Positions 52,495 through 63,004 of a DNA stretch of 64,000 nt are shown one piece after another. The translations under genes were made by a program, and so were the position numbers. The stretch's first letter is position 1. Each line of letters begins with the position of its first letter. The stretch is from Paenibacillus sp. MMS20-IR301 (lineage in GTDB: Bacteria; Bacillota; Bacilli; Paenibacillales; Paenibacillaceae): NCBI RefSeq assembly GCF_032302195.1, contig NZ_CP135275.1, positions 4,712,001-4,776,000 of the forward strand. Direction: 5' to 3'. Below the pieces are notes generated by a model. The model did not search any database and was not told where the DNA came from. It saw nothing but the letters and a program-made list of their open reading frames with translations.

Positions 52495-54714
52495 CTACCG
52501 TTCAAACGAGAACGCAGCCATTAAACAATTGTCGGATTGATTACCGATATACAGCTCGAAGTTTCCTTCTTCCGCTGCGTATTTCATGTCTTTGGTATGG
52601 AATTTCAGCTGCTCCTCCGTAATGCTGAAGCTGATCTTCCGCTGTTCTCCGGCCTGCAGGTGAAGCTTCCGGAAATCCCGCAGCTCCTTCACCGGCCGTA
52701 CCACACTTCCCACCAGATCGCGGATATACAGCTGCACCACCTCATCCCCGCTTGTACCGCTTGTGTTCTGAACTTCAATCTCCGCCTCAATAACTTCTCC
52801 GGGCCGCAGAACGGTGCTGCTGAGCCTGAGATGGCTGTATTCGGCAGTGTGATAGGACAACCCGTATCCGAACGGGTATAACGGCTCATTCGGGCAGTCG
52901 AGATACCGTGAAGTGAAGCGGAGGCTGTGTGTTGAAGTTTTGGACGGACGGCCTGTGTTAAAGCTGTTGTAGTACACGGGAACCTGGCCTGCAGCATACG
53001 GGAAGCTCATCGTCAGCCGGCCGGAAGGGTTCACGGCTCCCGTCAGCAGATCGGCTATGGCATGTCCGCCCTCTGTACCCGGGAACCAGCACTCCAGAAT
53101 GGCATCCACCTTATCCTTAATGTCCGTTAACACCAGCGGCCTGCCGTTGAACAGCAGCAGTACGGATTCTTTTGCCCAAGGCAGCACCTGCTCCATGAAG
53201 GCTGTCTGAATGCCCGGCAGACTCAGATCCGTCCGGCTTCCGGCCTCTCCGCTTTGCAGCGTATGCTCTCCCATGGCGAAAATAACAACATCCGCCCACT
53301 TGGCCAGTGCAACCGCCTGCTCCAGCTCCGCTGCCCGCTGTTCATCCGTTTCAAGACGCTTATCTGCCTGCGTGAGATACCCGAAGCTCCCCAGACCCTC
53401 ATAGCTGTCCAGCATTTCACAGCCCTGGGTGGACTTGAAGAGCTGGGGCTCCAGAATTTCCTGGAATGCGCTTTTTACCGTAACGACCTGATCCTTATCC
53501 CCGTAAACAGCCCATAATCCGTTCAGTTCCTTACTGTCCGCATACGGCCCGATCAGCGCAATCTTCTTGCCCGGCTGCAGCGGCAGGGCAGAGTTAAGAT
53601 TCTGCAGCAGAACCAGGGATTCGGCCGCAGCTTGCCTCGATAAGCTCAGGCTGTCTGCACTGCCCTTCAGCTCCTGCTCTCTGGCTGGGCTTGCCCCTCT
53701 GAACGGATCCTCGAAGAGGCCCAGCTTATTTTTCAGCTTCAGCACTCTAAGCACGGCTTCATCCAGCTTCTTAAGACTGATCGTCCCCTCTTCGAGCAGC
53801 GGCTGCAGCTGGTTGGCATAACATGCGGTCTTCATATCAATGTCGACCCCTGCCTCCATCGCGAGCCGGGCGGCAGCCTTATCATCTTCCGCTACCCCGT
53901 GGGCCACCAGCTCGGCAATGGCCGCATAGTCTGTAATCAGTACTCCGTCAAAACCCCACTCCCGGCGCAGCACCTCATCCATCAGCCACCCGTTCGCGGT
54001 TGCCGGAATTTCATCAACGGTGTTGAAGGCGGTCATCACCAGCGCACAGCCTGCCTCAACGGCTGCCTTATAAGGCGGAAGGTATTCCTCGCGCAGTCTT
54101 CTTTCGGACATATCCACCGTATTGTATTCCCGTCCGCCCTCTGGTGCGCCGTAGGCCGCATAATGCTTCACACAGGAGGCCAGGCTTGACCCGGGGGTGA
54201 AATCACCCTGGAAGCCCTCTACCATTGCTTTGGCAAATACGCTGTTCAAATAGGTATCTTCGCCCGTAGATTCCATACAGCGTCCCCATCTGGCATCGCG
54301 CACCACATCCACCATAGGGGCAAAAGTAACATGTGCACCTGCTGCACAGGCTTCCTTGGCTGTTAGCTCATTGCACGCCTTGACCAGCCCGGGATTCCAG
54401 CTGCACCCTAGTGCCAAGGGGATGGGAAAAACGGTTTTATACCCGTAAACGATGTCGGCCATAAATAATAAAGGAATCTTGTGGCGGCTGTGCTCCAAAT
54501 GATGCTGTTGTATCCGGATGACCTGATCCGCGCCTAATACATTCAGGACAGAGCCGGTCAGCTGAACCATATGCGGATCAATGCCGAGCTTCTGCACCGG
54601 TCCGACAGCCATAGCATCCGTATTGAAGAAATCCCCTGATAACTGGATCAGCTGTCCAATTTTCTCTTCTACAGTAAGTGTCTCCAGCAGGTTTACTAGT
54701 TGCTTCTCTTCCAT
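52495..54714 (-). CDS. GH3 beta-glucosidase (BglX type)
   Basis: A 739-residue GH3 enzyme without a signal peptide, so cytosolic. The N-terminal barrel has SRHKIPLLFMADIVYG and KHYAAYGAPEGGREYN; the nucleophile is Asp262 in FDGVLITDYAAI. The alpha/beta sandwich and a C-terminal fibronectin-III-like domain (GDEVVQLYIRDLVGS) complete the BglX layout. The gene starts 18 bp after the PTS transporter gene, so it should act on beta-glucosides entering through that PTS. GH3 acts on unphosphorylated sugars, so pairing with a PTS is unusual, and the specificity is uncertain. Confidence 0.92.
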   Translation of the reverse strand: MEEKQLVNLLETLTVEEKIGQLIQLSGDFFNTDAMAVGPVQKLGIDPHMVQLTGSVLNVLGADQVIRIQQHHLEHSRHKIPLLFMADIVYGYKTVFPIPLALGCSWNPGLVKACNELTAKEACAAGAHVTFAPMVDVVRDARWGRCMESTGEDTYLNSVFAKAMVEGFQGDFTPGSSLASCVKHYAAYGAPEGGREYNTVDMSERRLREEYLPPYKAAVEAGCALVMTAFNTVDEIPATANGWLMDEVLRREWGFDGVLITDYAAIAELVAHGVAEDDKAAARLAMEAGVDIDMKTACYANQLQPLLEEGTISLKKLDEAVLRVLKLKNKLGLFEDPFRGASPAREQELKGSADSLSLSRQAAAESLVLLQNLNSALPLQPGKKIALIGPYADSKELNGLWAVYGDKDQVVTVKSAFQEILEPQLFKSTQGCEMLDSYEGLGSFGYLTQADKRLETDEQRAAELEQAVALAKWADVVIFAMGEHTLQSGEAGSRTDLSLPGIQTAFMEQVLPWAKESVLLLFNGRPLVLTDIKDKVDAILECWFPGTEGGHAIADLLTGAVNPSGRLTMSFPYAAGQVPVYYNSFNTGRPSKTSTHSLRFTSRYLDCPNEPLYPFGYGLSYHTAEYSHLRLSSTVLRPGEVIEAEIEVQNTSGTSGDEVVQLYIRDLVGSVVRPVKELRDFRKLHLQAGEQRKISFSITEEQLKFHTKDMKYAAEEGNFELYIGNQSDNCLMAAFSFER

Positions 54715-54732
54715 ATCCTGTTCCCCGTATCT

Positions 54733-56138
<1,406 letters not shown>

Positions 56139-56340
56139 GTGAATTTCCCCCTAGTCCCGCAGATCGGTAACGTGTAACAGTTCTGATTGTAACGGTATGA
56201 TTGCGTTCTCATAATAACCAAATCGCATGATTTCATTGACCGTTTCACTGTTTTTTATTTCACCGATTTAGGCTATTCTAGTTGTTATCAAATTTGTATA
56301 TGGCTGCATTCTGAATATAGTTCAATGAAGGAGACGCTTT

Positions 56341-57870
56341 ATGAAATTTATCAATCCCGTTATTCCCGGCTTTTATCCTGATCCCAGTATCTGCAGGGCA
56401 GGAGAGGATTATTATCTGGTTAACAGTACATTCCACTACTTCCCCGGCGTTCCCGTCTTCCATAGCCGTGATCTGGTCAACTGGCAGCAGATCGGGCACT
56501 GCTTAACCCGCCCGGAGCAGCTGGAGCTGGCCGGGCTTGAGAGCTCCATGGGGATTTTCGCTCCGACCCTGCGCTATCATGAAGGTTATTTCTATATGAT
56601 TACAACACTCATTAATGGAAGAGCCAGCGGGGGCATGCGCAATTTCTATGTCCGGGCGGATCATCCGGCCGGGCCCTGGTCTGACCCGGTATTCCTGGAC
56701 TGGCCGGGAATTGACCCTTCCTTGTTCTTTGATGAGGACGGGCGGGTGTACATTACCGGCACGAACGGCTTCTCAGGAGAACCGGCGGGAATCTACCAGG
56801 CCGAGATCGGGCTTGAGACCGGAAAGCTGTTATCCCCCCGGCAGCTGATCTGGACCGGTACAGGCGGCAAATCGCCGGAAGGCCCGCATCTGTACCGGAT
56901 GAACGGCTGGTATTATCTGCTGATCGCCGAAGGCGGCACAGAATACGGGCATATGGTTACTATCGCCCGCAGCACCGGGCCGTCCGGGCCGTTCGAAGCG
57001 GCCCCCGGTAACCCCATTATGAGCAACCGCAGCACCGGGCAGCTCATTCAGGCCACCGGACATGCCGATCTGGTCCAGGCGCATGACGGAAGCTGGTGGG
57101 CGGTTATGCTCGGCATCCGCCCGGTGTCGAGAAGGCATCATCTGGGGAGGGAGACCTGCCTCGCACCTGTGGCCTGGTCACCGGACGGCTGGCCGGTGGC
57201 CGGGAACGGCGCGCAGCTGGAGCTGGAGATGGAGGGGCCGGACTTCTACCATGGCCCCCGTCCTGCGGAAGCCCGGCTTGATCACTTCGCGGCAGCGGAG
57301 CTTCAGGAGTACTGGAGCTTCCTGCGTAATCCGTATCCGGCCGACTGGTCGCTGCGGGAACGCCAGGGCTGGCTGACCCTGCACGGTTCGGCGGTAACGC
57401 TGAATGATACAGACTCCCCGGCATTCGTGGCCTGCCGGCAGCAGCATTTCCGCTGCGCGTTCTCTGCCCTGCTCCAATTTACGCCGGAAGACGGTGACGA
57501 AGCCGGACTTAGCGTATATATGAATGAGCTGCATCACTATGAGATTGCCCTCACGGGAGTTAACGGGCAGCGCTACCTTCTGCTCCGCAAGCGGGCCGGC
57601 TCGATCTGGATGGTGGCAGAGCAGGCAGCCTATGCCGGAGATACAGTGATTCTCCGGATTCAGGCTGACCGCAAAGGGTACAGCTTCTCTTACCAGCTCC
57701 CCGGAGAAGCGGAGTGGCATCTGCTGGGACATGCCGAGAGCAGCCTGCTGTCGACCGAAGTGGCCGGGGGCTTCACCGGCGTGTATCTCGGCATGTACGC
57801 CACGGGCAACGGGACCCGGGCTAAGCAGCCGGCGTACTTTGATTGGGCGGATTATCGGATAGATGAGTAG
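56341..57870 (+). CDS. GH43 beta-xylosidase/alpha-L-arabinofuranosidase
   Basis: A 509-residue cytosolic GH43 enzyme. The five-bladed propeller begins INPVIPGFYPDPS with base Asp14; Asp125 in PGIDPSLFF is the pKa modulator and Glu180 in GKSPEGPHLY the acid. From about residue 315 a beta-sandwich (concanavalin-like, as in XynB-type enzymes) follows. Substrates in the subfamily are xylo-oligosaccharides and arabinosides. GAAGGAG precedes the ATG. It diverges from the PTS operon across about 200 bp in which no clear operator was found. Confidence 0.92.
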   Translation: MKFINPVIPGFYPDPSICRAGEDYYLVNSTFHYFPGVPVFHSRDLVNWQQIGHCLTRPEQLELAGLESSMGIFAPTLRYHEGYFYMITTLINGRASGGMRNFYVRADHPAGPWSDPVFLDWPGIDPSLFFDEDGRVYITGTNGFSGEPAGIYQAEIGLETGKLLSPRQLIWTGTGGKSPEGPHLYRMNGWYYLLIAEGGTEYGHMVTIARSTGPSGPFEAAPGNPIMSNRSTGQLIQATGHADLVQAHDGSWWAVMLGIRPVSRRHHLGRETCLAPVAWSPDGWPVAGNGAQLELEMEGPDFYHGPRPAEARLDHFAAAELQEYWSFLRNPYPADWSLRERQGWLTLHGSAVTLNDTDSPAFVACRQQHFRCAFSALLQFTPEDGDEAGLSVYMNELHHYEIALTGVNGQRYLLLRKRAGSIWMVAEQAAYAGDTVILRIQADRKGYSFSYQLPGEAEWHLLGHAESSLLSTEVAGGFTGVYLGMYATGNGTRAKQPAYFDWADYRIDE

Positions 57871-57962
57871 AAGCCCATGGAGAACGGCAGCGGAATCGAC
57901 TCCGCCCGGGTGAAGCAGCAGCTTACGAGGATAAGATTGGGTCTCACCTGTGCTTCATGCTT

Positions 57963-58118
57963 AAAGGCGGATTTGGGCACGCTCTGTGATTGGAGGCGTA
58001 CCGGAATGGCGGATTCGGGGGCACGCTCTGCGGCTGGGGTGTATCACTTCTCCCCCTGGCCCGCTCCTTCTGCAACTGGGGTGTATCACATCTAAGCCCT
58101 TGGCCCGCCCCCTTCTGC
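57963..58118. repeat. Short direct repeats after the GH43 gene
   Basis: A 40-43-bp segment beginning CTGGGGTGTATCAC and ending TTCTGC occurs at 58034-58073 and 58076-58118. Upstream, GGCGGATT...GCACGCTCTG also occurs twice (about 57963 and 58010). No gene was seen from 57871 to 58557; island A2 and a terminator take up the rest. Confidence 0.65.
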
Positions 58119-58125
58119 GGAAAAT

Positions 58126-58308
58126 AGTTGGAAAAATGCAGCTTAATTTAGCTGATTCGGCTCGTTTGGCGGATTTAATTGGATAAACTTCATTTAATTT
58201 CTCGCTTTTTCCCTACTTTAGCTGATTACCCCTGAATTAAGTGCTGTTTATCCAACTGCTGTCCGGGAGAGACCTTTCCACGCATAAGCAAGTGGATAAA
58301 ATCCAACT
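58126..58308. repeat. Intergenic word island A2 (AATTAAGTG...TCCAACT)
   Basis: Copies of the island A1 word lie at 58126-58149 (-), 58174-58199 (-), 58235-58258 (+) and, partial, 58291-58308 (-). In word orientation they contain AATTAA(G/A)(T/C)TG... and TCCAA(C/T)T, for example AATTAAGTGCTGTTTATCC. TTTAGCTGATT also occurs twice between them. The island separates the convergent GH43 and adenine deaminase genes. Confidence 0.7.
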
Positions 58309-58343
58309 ATTTCCCGAAACCGCAAATTTTTGTACCTAAGCAA

Positions 58344-58386
58344 CAAAAAAACAAGGCAGTCCGGGTTAAATCCAGGCTGCCTTGTT
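58344..58386 (-). terminator. Terminator of the purine-salvage operon
   Basis: AACAAGGCAG pairs with CTGCCTTGTT around a loop with an inner CC/GG; on the minus strand TTTTTTTG follows. It is 170 bp past the adenine deaminase stop. Confidence 0.8.
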
Positions 58387-58557
58387 ATATACAAGCTGCG
58401 AATGAGAATGCTTGCTGATTGGACTACGGGTTAGTTGTAAAGTGAAATCACGCTGCTGCTCCCGCTGGATTAAACGGACGGGAAGATTACTCCGTTGCCG
58501 TTGCCGTCGAAAGCGGAAGAATGTAACGGTCCCGGACAAATATCACTCCGGCAACCA

Positions 58558-60279
58558 TCACTCTTCCCCTAGCGGGAACAGCAGCGGCACGACCTTGCCG
58601 GCTCCGACATCGATCAGGCCATGGTCGGTGATCTTCAGCGCCGGGCTGACCGGCAGCGAATGGGTGCTGATGGACATAATCGGGTTATAGTGATTATACC
58701 CCAGCGATTCCATCGCCGTGCGCAGCGCCAGCACCTGCTCCGCCGTCTCGGCAAGCGGCGCTTCAGTCAGGATGCCGCCGACCGGCAGTGCCAGAAGCGC
58801 CAGCACCTTACCATCGCAGACGACGCAGAAGCCGCCCTGCCCGGCAATCACCGTATTCGCGGCCAGTACCATGTCCGCCGCGTTATGCCCGACAACCAGC
58901 AGATTGTGGTTGTCGTGCGAATACGTCGTCGCGACCGCGCCGCGCTTGATTGTGTCGCCGCCGATCAGGCCATAGGCACGGTTGCCGTTCTTGCCGTACC
59001 GCTCGAAGGTGGCAATCAGACCGCAGCCGGTCTCCTGCCACTCTAGCAGGCCGTCCTTTACCACGGCCTCGACATGCTTCTCCTCGGTAAACGTGGACAC
59101 GTTGTTGACCATCATCACGCGGGCGCCGTAGCGGCCGTCCGCAAGCGAAGCCGGCACGGCGAAGTCGCCAGCAGCCAGCGGCTCCAGCTGCACGCTCTGA
59201 TAAAAGTGAGCCGGGAACTGCGGCTCACGCACGGCCTGCGCCTGCGGCTGCTTGCGGTCATAGACCTGCAAGCCCCGCTTGTACACCGCCTCAATCGCAA
59301 AGCTGCTAAGGTCGGACAGCAGCAGATAATCAGCGGTTTTGTTCGGGGCGACCACGCCGCGGTCATCCAGCTTCATCCGCCGCGCCGGAGTGTAGGTAGC
59401 CGCGTAGACCGCGTCTTCCGGCGCCATGCCCATAGCGATGGCTTTGCGGACCAGGTGGTCCAGATGGCCGGTCTGCACCAGCGAATCGGTCATGACATCA
59501 TCCGTCACGAAGCAGAAATGCTCACTGACCGGATGGCTGATCAGATAATCCACAACCTCAGGTGTCATTGATTTCTCCTGAATCTCGATGAACATCCCGG
59601 CGGCAATGCGCGCGGTCAGCCCTTCGATACTCTGGTGGGTATGATCGGAATCAATCCCCGCATAGATCAGGCTGTGCAGATCAAGGTCCAGCAGCTTCGG
59701 CGTATGCCCTTCAATGACCAGACCCGGATAACGGCTGCGGACATGCCGGAGGATATGATTGCTTTTACAATCAGGATCTCGGATGACATCCACATAATTC
59801 ATAACCTCGCCGAGGCAGGCAATCCGGTGCGTCTCCATCAATTCGTCAATATCGGATATTTCAATTGACCCGCCCGTAGTCTCCAGCGGAGTCGCCGGTA
59901 CCGAGCTGGGAATGGCGTAGATCATATCCACCAGGCAGTCCTTGCTGGCCCGGATCATCTCATGAACGCCCTCTACCCCGAATACATTGGCCATCTCATG
60001 CGGTTCAGGCACAATCGTGGTCACCCCATGCTGCAGAATGCCATAGGAGAACGTCTCCGGTGTGATCATCGTGCTCTCAATATGCAGGTGGATATCGATC
60101 AGTCCGGGGACCAGATACTGTCCTTTAGCATCAATAGTCTCTGCAGCCGCAAACGTCTCTGCACCCAGAGGGCCTACGTAGAGAAAGTGCCCTTCCTTCA
60201 CGGCCACATTCGCCGCCGCGAACCTTTTATAGTAACTGTTGTACACTTTAGCGTTCAATATAAGTTGATCTGTAATCAT
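58558..60279 (-). CDS. ade: Adenine deaminase
   Basis: A 573-residue amidohydrolase that turns adenine into hypoxanthine and ammonia. Metal-binding motif LIDIHLHIESTMITP at about residue 60, the adenine-deaminase block VPEPHEMANVFG, and the C-terminal ADeC domain (HNLLVVGHNAADMVLAANTV, then GGILTEAPLAETAEQV). AAGGAGCA precedes the ATG. It is the last gene of an operon with a nucleoside hydrolase and a PotABC-like importer, so adenine released inside the cell can be passed on to the purine pool. Confidence 0.94.
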   Translation of the reverse strand: MITDQLILNAKVYNSYYKRFAAANVAVKEGHFLYVGPLGAETFAAAETIDAKGQYLVPGLIDIHLHIESTMITPETFSYGILQHGVTTIVPEPHEMANVFGVEGVHEMIRASKDCLVDMIYAIPSSVPATPLETTGGSIEISDIDELMETHRIACLGEVMNYVDVIRDPDCKSNHILRHVRSRYPGLVIEGHTPKLLDLDLHSLIYAGIDSDHTHQSIEGLTARIAAGMFIEIQEKSMTPEVVDYLISHPVSEHFCFVTDDVMTDSLVQTGHLDHLVRKAIAMGMAPEDAVYAATYTPARRMKLDDRGVVAPNKTADYLLLSDLSSFAIEAVYKRGLQVYDRKQPQAQAVREPQFPAHFYQSVQLEPLAAGDFAVPASLADGRYGARVMMVNNVSTFTEEKHVEAVVKDGLLEWQETGCGLIATFERYGKNGNRAYGLIGGDTIKRGAVATTYSHDNHNLLVVGHNAADMVLAANTVIAGQGGFCVVCDGKVLALLALPVGGILTEAPLAETAEQVLALRTAMESLGYNHYNPIMSISTHSLPVSPALKITDHGLIDVGAGKVVPLLFPLGEE

Positions 60280-60301
60280 CGTGTATGCTCCTTATGACGC
60301 G

Positions 60302-61372
60302 CTACTGCACCAGCACCAGCTTCTCTTTTGGAAAATAAACCGTGACCTGCTGCCCCTGAATGAACGGCTGCTCCATCTCCTGATTGACTGTAAACACGCC
60401 AAGCTCCGTCTCTACCTGATACTGATAGCTGCGGCCGAGATACGTGCTGACCTGCACTTTTCCGGTCAAAGTATTCCCCTCCGTGCCTGTACCCGTGTCT
60501 GCCCCGGCACCCAGCAGCTGCAGATCATCTGGACGAATCGCCCCGAGCCGTCCGGTATTGCCTTCGCCCCCCGGCCGTTTGGCTGCCAGGAACTTTAGCT
60601 CGCCCCGGCTCAGTTCAATATCCGCGCCTTCGTCATTCCGCCAGTCAAAAGCGATAAAGTTCCCGAACCCGATAAACCGGGCCACGAATTCGCTCGCCGG
60701 ATATTTGAAGATATTCGCCGGGTGATCCAGCTGCTCGATCTTCCCGTTATTCATCACAGCGACCTGGTCGGAAATCGAGAAGCATTCCTCCTGGTCATGG
60801 GAGACGTAGACGGTGGTAATGCCCAGCTCCTGCTGGATGCGGCGGATTTCCACCCGCATGTTGACCCGCAGGTTGGCATCGAGATTGCTCAGCGGCTCAT
60901 CGAACAGGAGCAGATCCGGCTCGATAACCAGCGCCCGGGCAATCGCTACCCGCTGGCGCTGTCCGCCTGACAGGGCGCCCGGCAGTCTTTTTTCAAACCC
61001 GCCGAGACTGACCGTCTCCAGCATCCGGTTCACCCGCTTCTTAACCTCAGCTTCCTTCAGCTTGCGCAGACGCAGGCCGAAGGCCACATTGTCATACACC
61101 GACAGATGCGGGAACAGCGCATAGCTCTGGAACACGAAGCCGAAATTCCGCTTCTCCACCGGAACCTTGGTATAATCCTTGCCGGAGAACATGAAATTAC
61201 CCGCTTCGGCATTCAGGAATCCGGCGATCAGCCGCAGGGTGGTTGTTTTGCCGCAGCCGCTGGGTCCGAGCAGGGAGAGCAGCTGGCCCTTTTGCAGCGA
61301 CAGGTTGAAATCCTCTAAGATCAAACGGTTGTCATAAGCAACCGATACATGTTCAAGACTGAGTAGTGACAT
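60302..61372 (-). CDS. ABC transporter ATPase, PotA type
   Basis: A 356-residue ATPase. Walker A GPSGCGKTT (36-44), signature LSGGQRQRVAIARAL, Walker B LLLFDEPLSNLD, and a C-terminal TOBE-like regulatory domain (LGAIRPDDLQLLGAG). It energises the two permeases encoded upstream in the same operon. Sequence similarity is to spermidine/putrescine and iron-type importers, but the neighbours point to a nucleoside or nucleobase. The stop lies 22 bp before ade. Confidence 0.9.
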   Translation of the reverse strand: MSLLSLEHVSVAYDNRLILEDFNLSLQKGQLLSLLGPSGCGKTTTLRLIAGFLNAEAGNFMFSGKDYTKVPVEKRNFGFVFQSYALFPHLSVYDNVAFGLRLRKLKEAEVKKRVNRMLETVSLGGFEKRLPGALSGGQRQRVAIARALVIEPDLLLFDEPLSNLDANLRVNMRVEIRRIQQELGITTVYVSHDQEECFSISDQVAVMNNGKIEQLDHPANIFKYPASEFVARFIGFGNFIAFDWRNDEGADIELSRGELKFLAAKRPGGEGNTGRLGAIRPDDLQLLGAGADTGTGTEGNTLTGKVQVSTYLGRSYQYQVETELGVFTVNQEMEQPFIQGQQVTVYFPKEKLVLVQ

Positions 61373-61391
61373 TGCTTCATGCCTCCGTTAA

Positions 61392-62180
61392 TTATCGTTT
61401 GGTGAAATATGCGAAGCCCATCAGCCGCTCGATGATGAACATCAGCGCTGCCGTGAGCACCATCAGAATGACCGAAATTGCGGCAATCGTGGGATCGAAG
61501 TAATTTTGCACATAGGTCAGCATTTGAATCGGCAGGGTACTGACCCCCGGCCCCGTCATGAACACGGAGATATCCACGTTATTGAACGACTCCAGAAAAG
61601 CGATCAGAATCGCCGCCAGAATGCCCGACCGGATGTTAGGCAGCACGACTTTGAAGAAGGTATATATTCTGGAGGCCCCAAGGCTCTGCGCCGCTTCCTC
61701 CACGGCAAAATCAAAGTTCTCCAGACTCGAAGCAATCACCCGGATAATAAACGGCAGCATGATTACCGTATGACCAATCAGCAGTCCGGCCACAATCGGC
61801 AGATTGTACACCACAATCAGATAACGCAGCAGCGTAAAGCCCAGCACAATCCCGGGAATCAGCACCGGCGACAGGAAGACCGCATTCAGCGTATCCCGCC
61901 CGCGGAACCGGTAACGGCTTAGCGCATAGGCCGCAGGCACACCGAGCAGGAGCGACAGCAGATTGCCAAGCAGCGAGATTACAATCGATGTCTTGAACGT
62001 CTCCATAAAGGCGCTGACCTCAAAGATGTTCTTGTACCACTTGAGCGAAAAGCCCTCCGGGGGGAATTTCAGGACCGTGCCCGGCTCAAAGGAGGTAATG
62101 GAGATGATCACGAGCGGACCCAGCAGAAAAATAAAAACCAGCAGCGTGTACCAGGGCAGCACGCGGTTTCCTTCCTTCAT
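61392..62180 (-). CDS. ABC transporter permease, PotC type
   Basis: A 262-residue permease with six predicted helices. EAA loop: AVEEAAQSLGASRIYTFFKV. The start is MKEGNRVLPWYTLLVFIFLL. It lies four bases after the stop of the PotB-type gene and 19 bp before the ATPase gene, consistent with tightly coupled expression. Confidence 0.9.
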   Translation of the reverse strand: MKEGNRVLPWYTLLVFIFLLGPLVIISITSFEPGTVLKFPPEGFSLKWYKNIFEVSAFMETFKTSIVISLLGNLLSLLLGVPAAYALSRYRFRGRDTLNAVFLSPVLIPGIVLGFTLLRYLIVVYNLPIVAGLLIGHTVIMLPFIIRVIASSLENFDFAVEEAAQSLGASRIYTFFKVVLPNIRSGILAAILIAFLESFNNVDISVFMTGPGVSTLPIQMLTYVQNYFDPTIAAISVILMVLTAALMFIIERLMGFAYFTKR

Positions 62181-62184
62181 ATTC

Positions 62185-63003
62185 TCACCCCTTCGGATTC
62201 AGGCGGTTCGCCCAGGCATTCATCAGGCCCACCACCACAAATGTAATAACAATCATAATTACCGCGATTACCGACGCCGCCTGCCAGTCATTCAGTGTCA
62301 TCGCATTCTGGTACAGGAAGGTGGAGACCACCCGTTCCTTGCCGCCGAGCAGCGCCGGCGTGGTATACGCCGTAAGACTGCCGACGAAGACCAGAATCCC
62401 GCCGATAATCAGCCCCGGCACGGTCAGCGGGAAGGTGATTTTGCGGAACGCCGCAAACGGGGAAGCGCCCAGACTGCGTGCCGCCCGGACCAGCTCATGG
62501 TCCAGATTCTCCATCACCCCGAGCAGCGTAATAATGATCAGCGGCAGGAACAGATGCACCAGCCCGATCATCATCGCGGTCGGCGTATACAGAATGTCGA
62601 GCGGCTTTGCGATTAGTCCCGTGTTCACCAGGAACGAGTTGATCAGCCCTTTTTTGCCGAGAATGATCATCCAGCTGAAAGAGCGCACTACGGGACTGGT
62701 CAGCAGCGGAAAAATCGACAGCGCAAGCAGAAGGCTCTTCTTCCGCGCGCTGGCCCGCGAGATATAGTAAGCCGCCGGATACCCGAGCACCATACAGACC
62801 AGCGTAGTCACCACACTCACCCGGAGCGTGGTCAGCAGGATGCGGTTAAAGTACCCGTCACGGAAAAAATGCAAATACCCTTCCAGCGTCAGCTTCCCGT
62901 CCTGCACAAAGGTCGAGCCTATGGTCAGCGTGATCGGGATCAGCATGAAGACCGCCAGGAATAGGAGGCCCGGCAGCAGGAGCAGCATCACTTTTTTGTT
63001 CAT
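62185..63003 (-). CDS. ABC transporter permease, PotB type
   Basis: A 272-residue permease with six predicted helices; EAA loop ELVRAARSLGASPFAAFRKI. A single base separates its ATG from the stop of the nucleoside hydrolase gene, so translation is probably coupled. Together with the PotC-type partner it forms the channel of the importer. The binding protein is not inside the window and may lie past the right edge. Confidence 0.9.
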   Translation of the reverse strand: MNKKVMLLLLPGLLFLAVFMLIPITLTIGSTFVQDGKLTLEGYLHFFRDGYFNRILLTTLRVSVVTTLVCMVLGYPAAYYISRASARKKSLLLALSIFPLLTSPVVRSFSWMIILGKKGLINSFLVNTGLIAKPLDILYTPTAMMIGLVHLFLPLIIITLLGVMENLDHELVRAARSLGASPFAAFRKITFPLTVPGLIIGGILVFVGSLTAYTTPALLGGKERVVSTFLYQNAMTLNDWQAASVIAVIMIVITFVVVGLMNAWANRLNPKG

Positions 63004-63004
63004 T

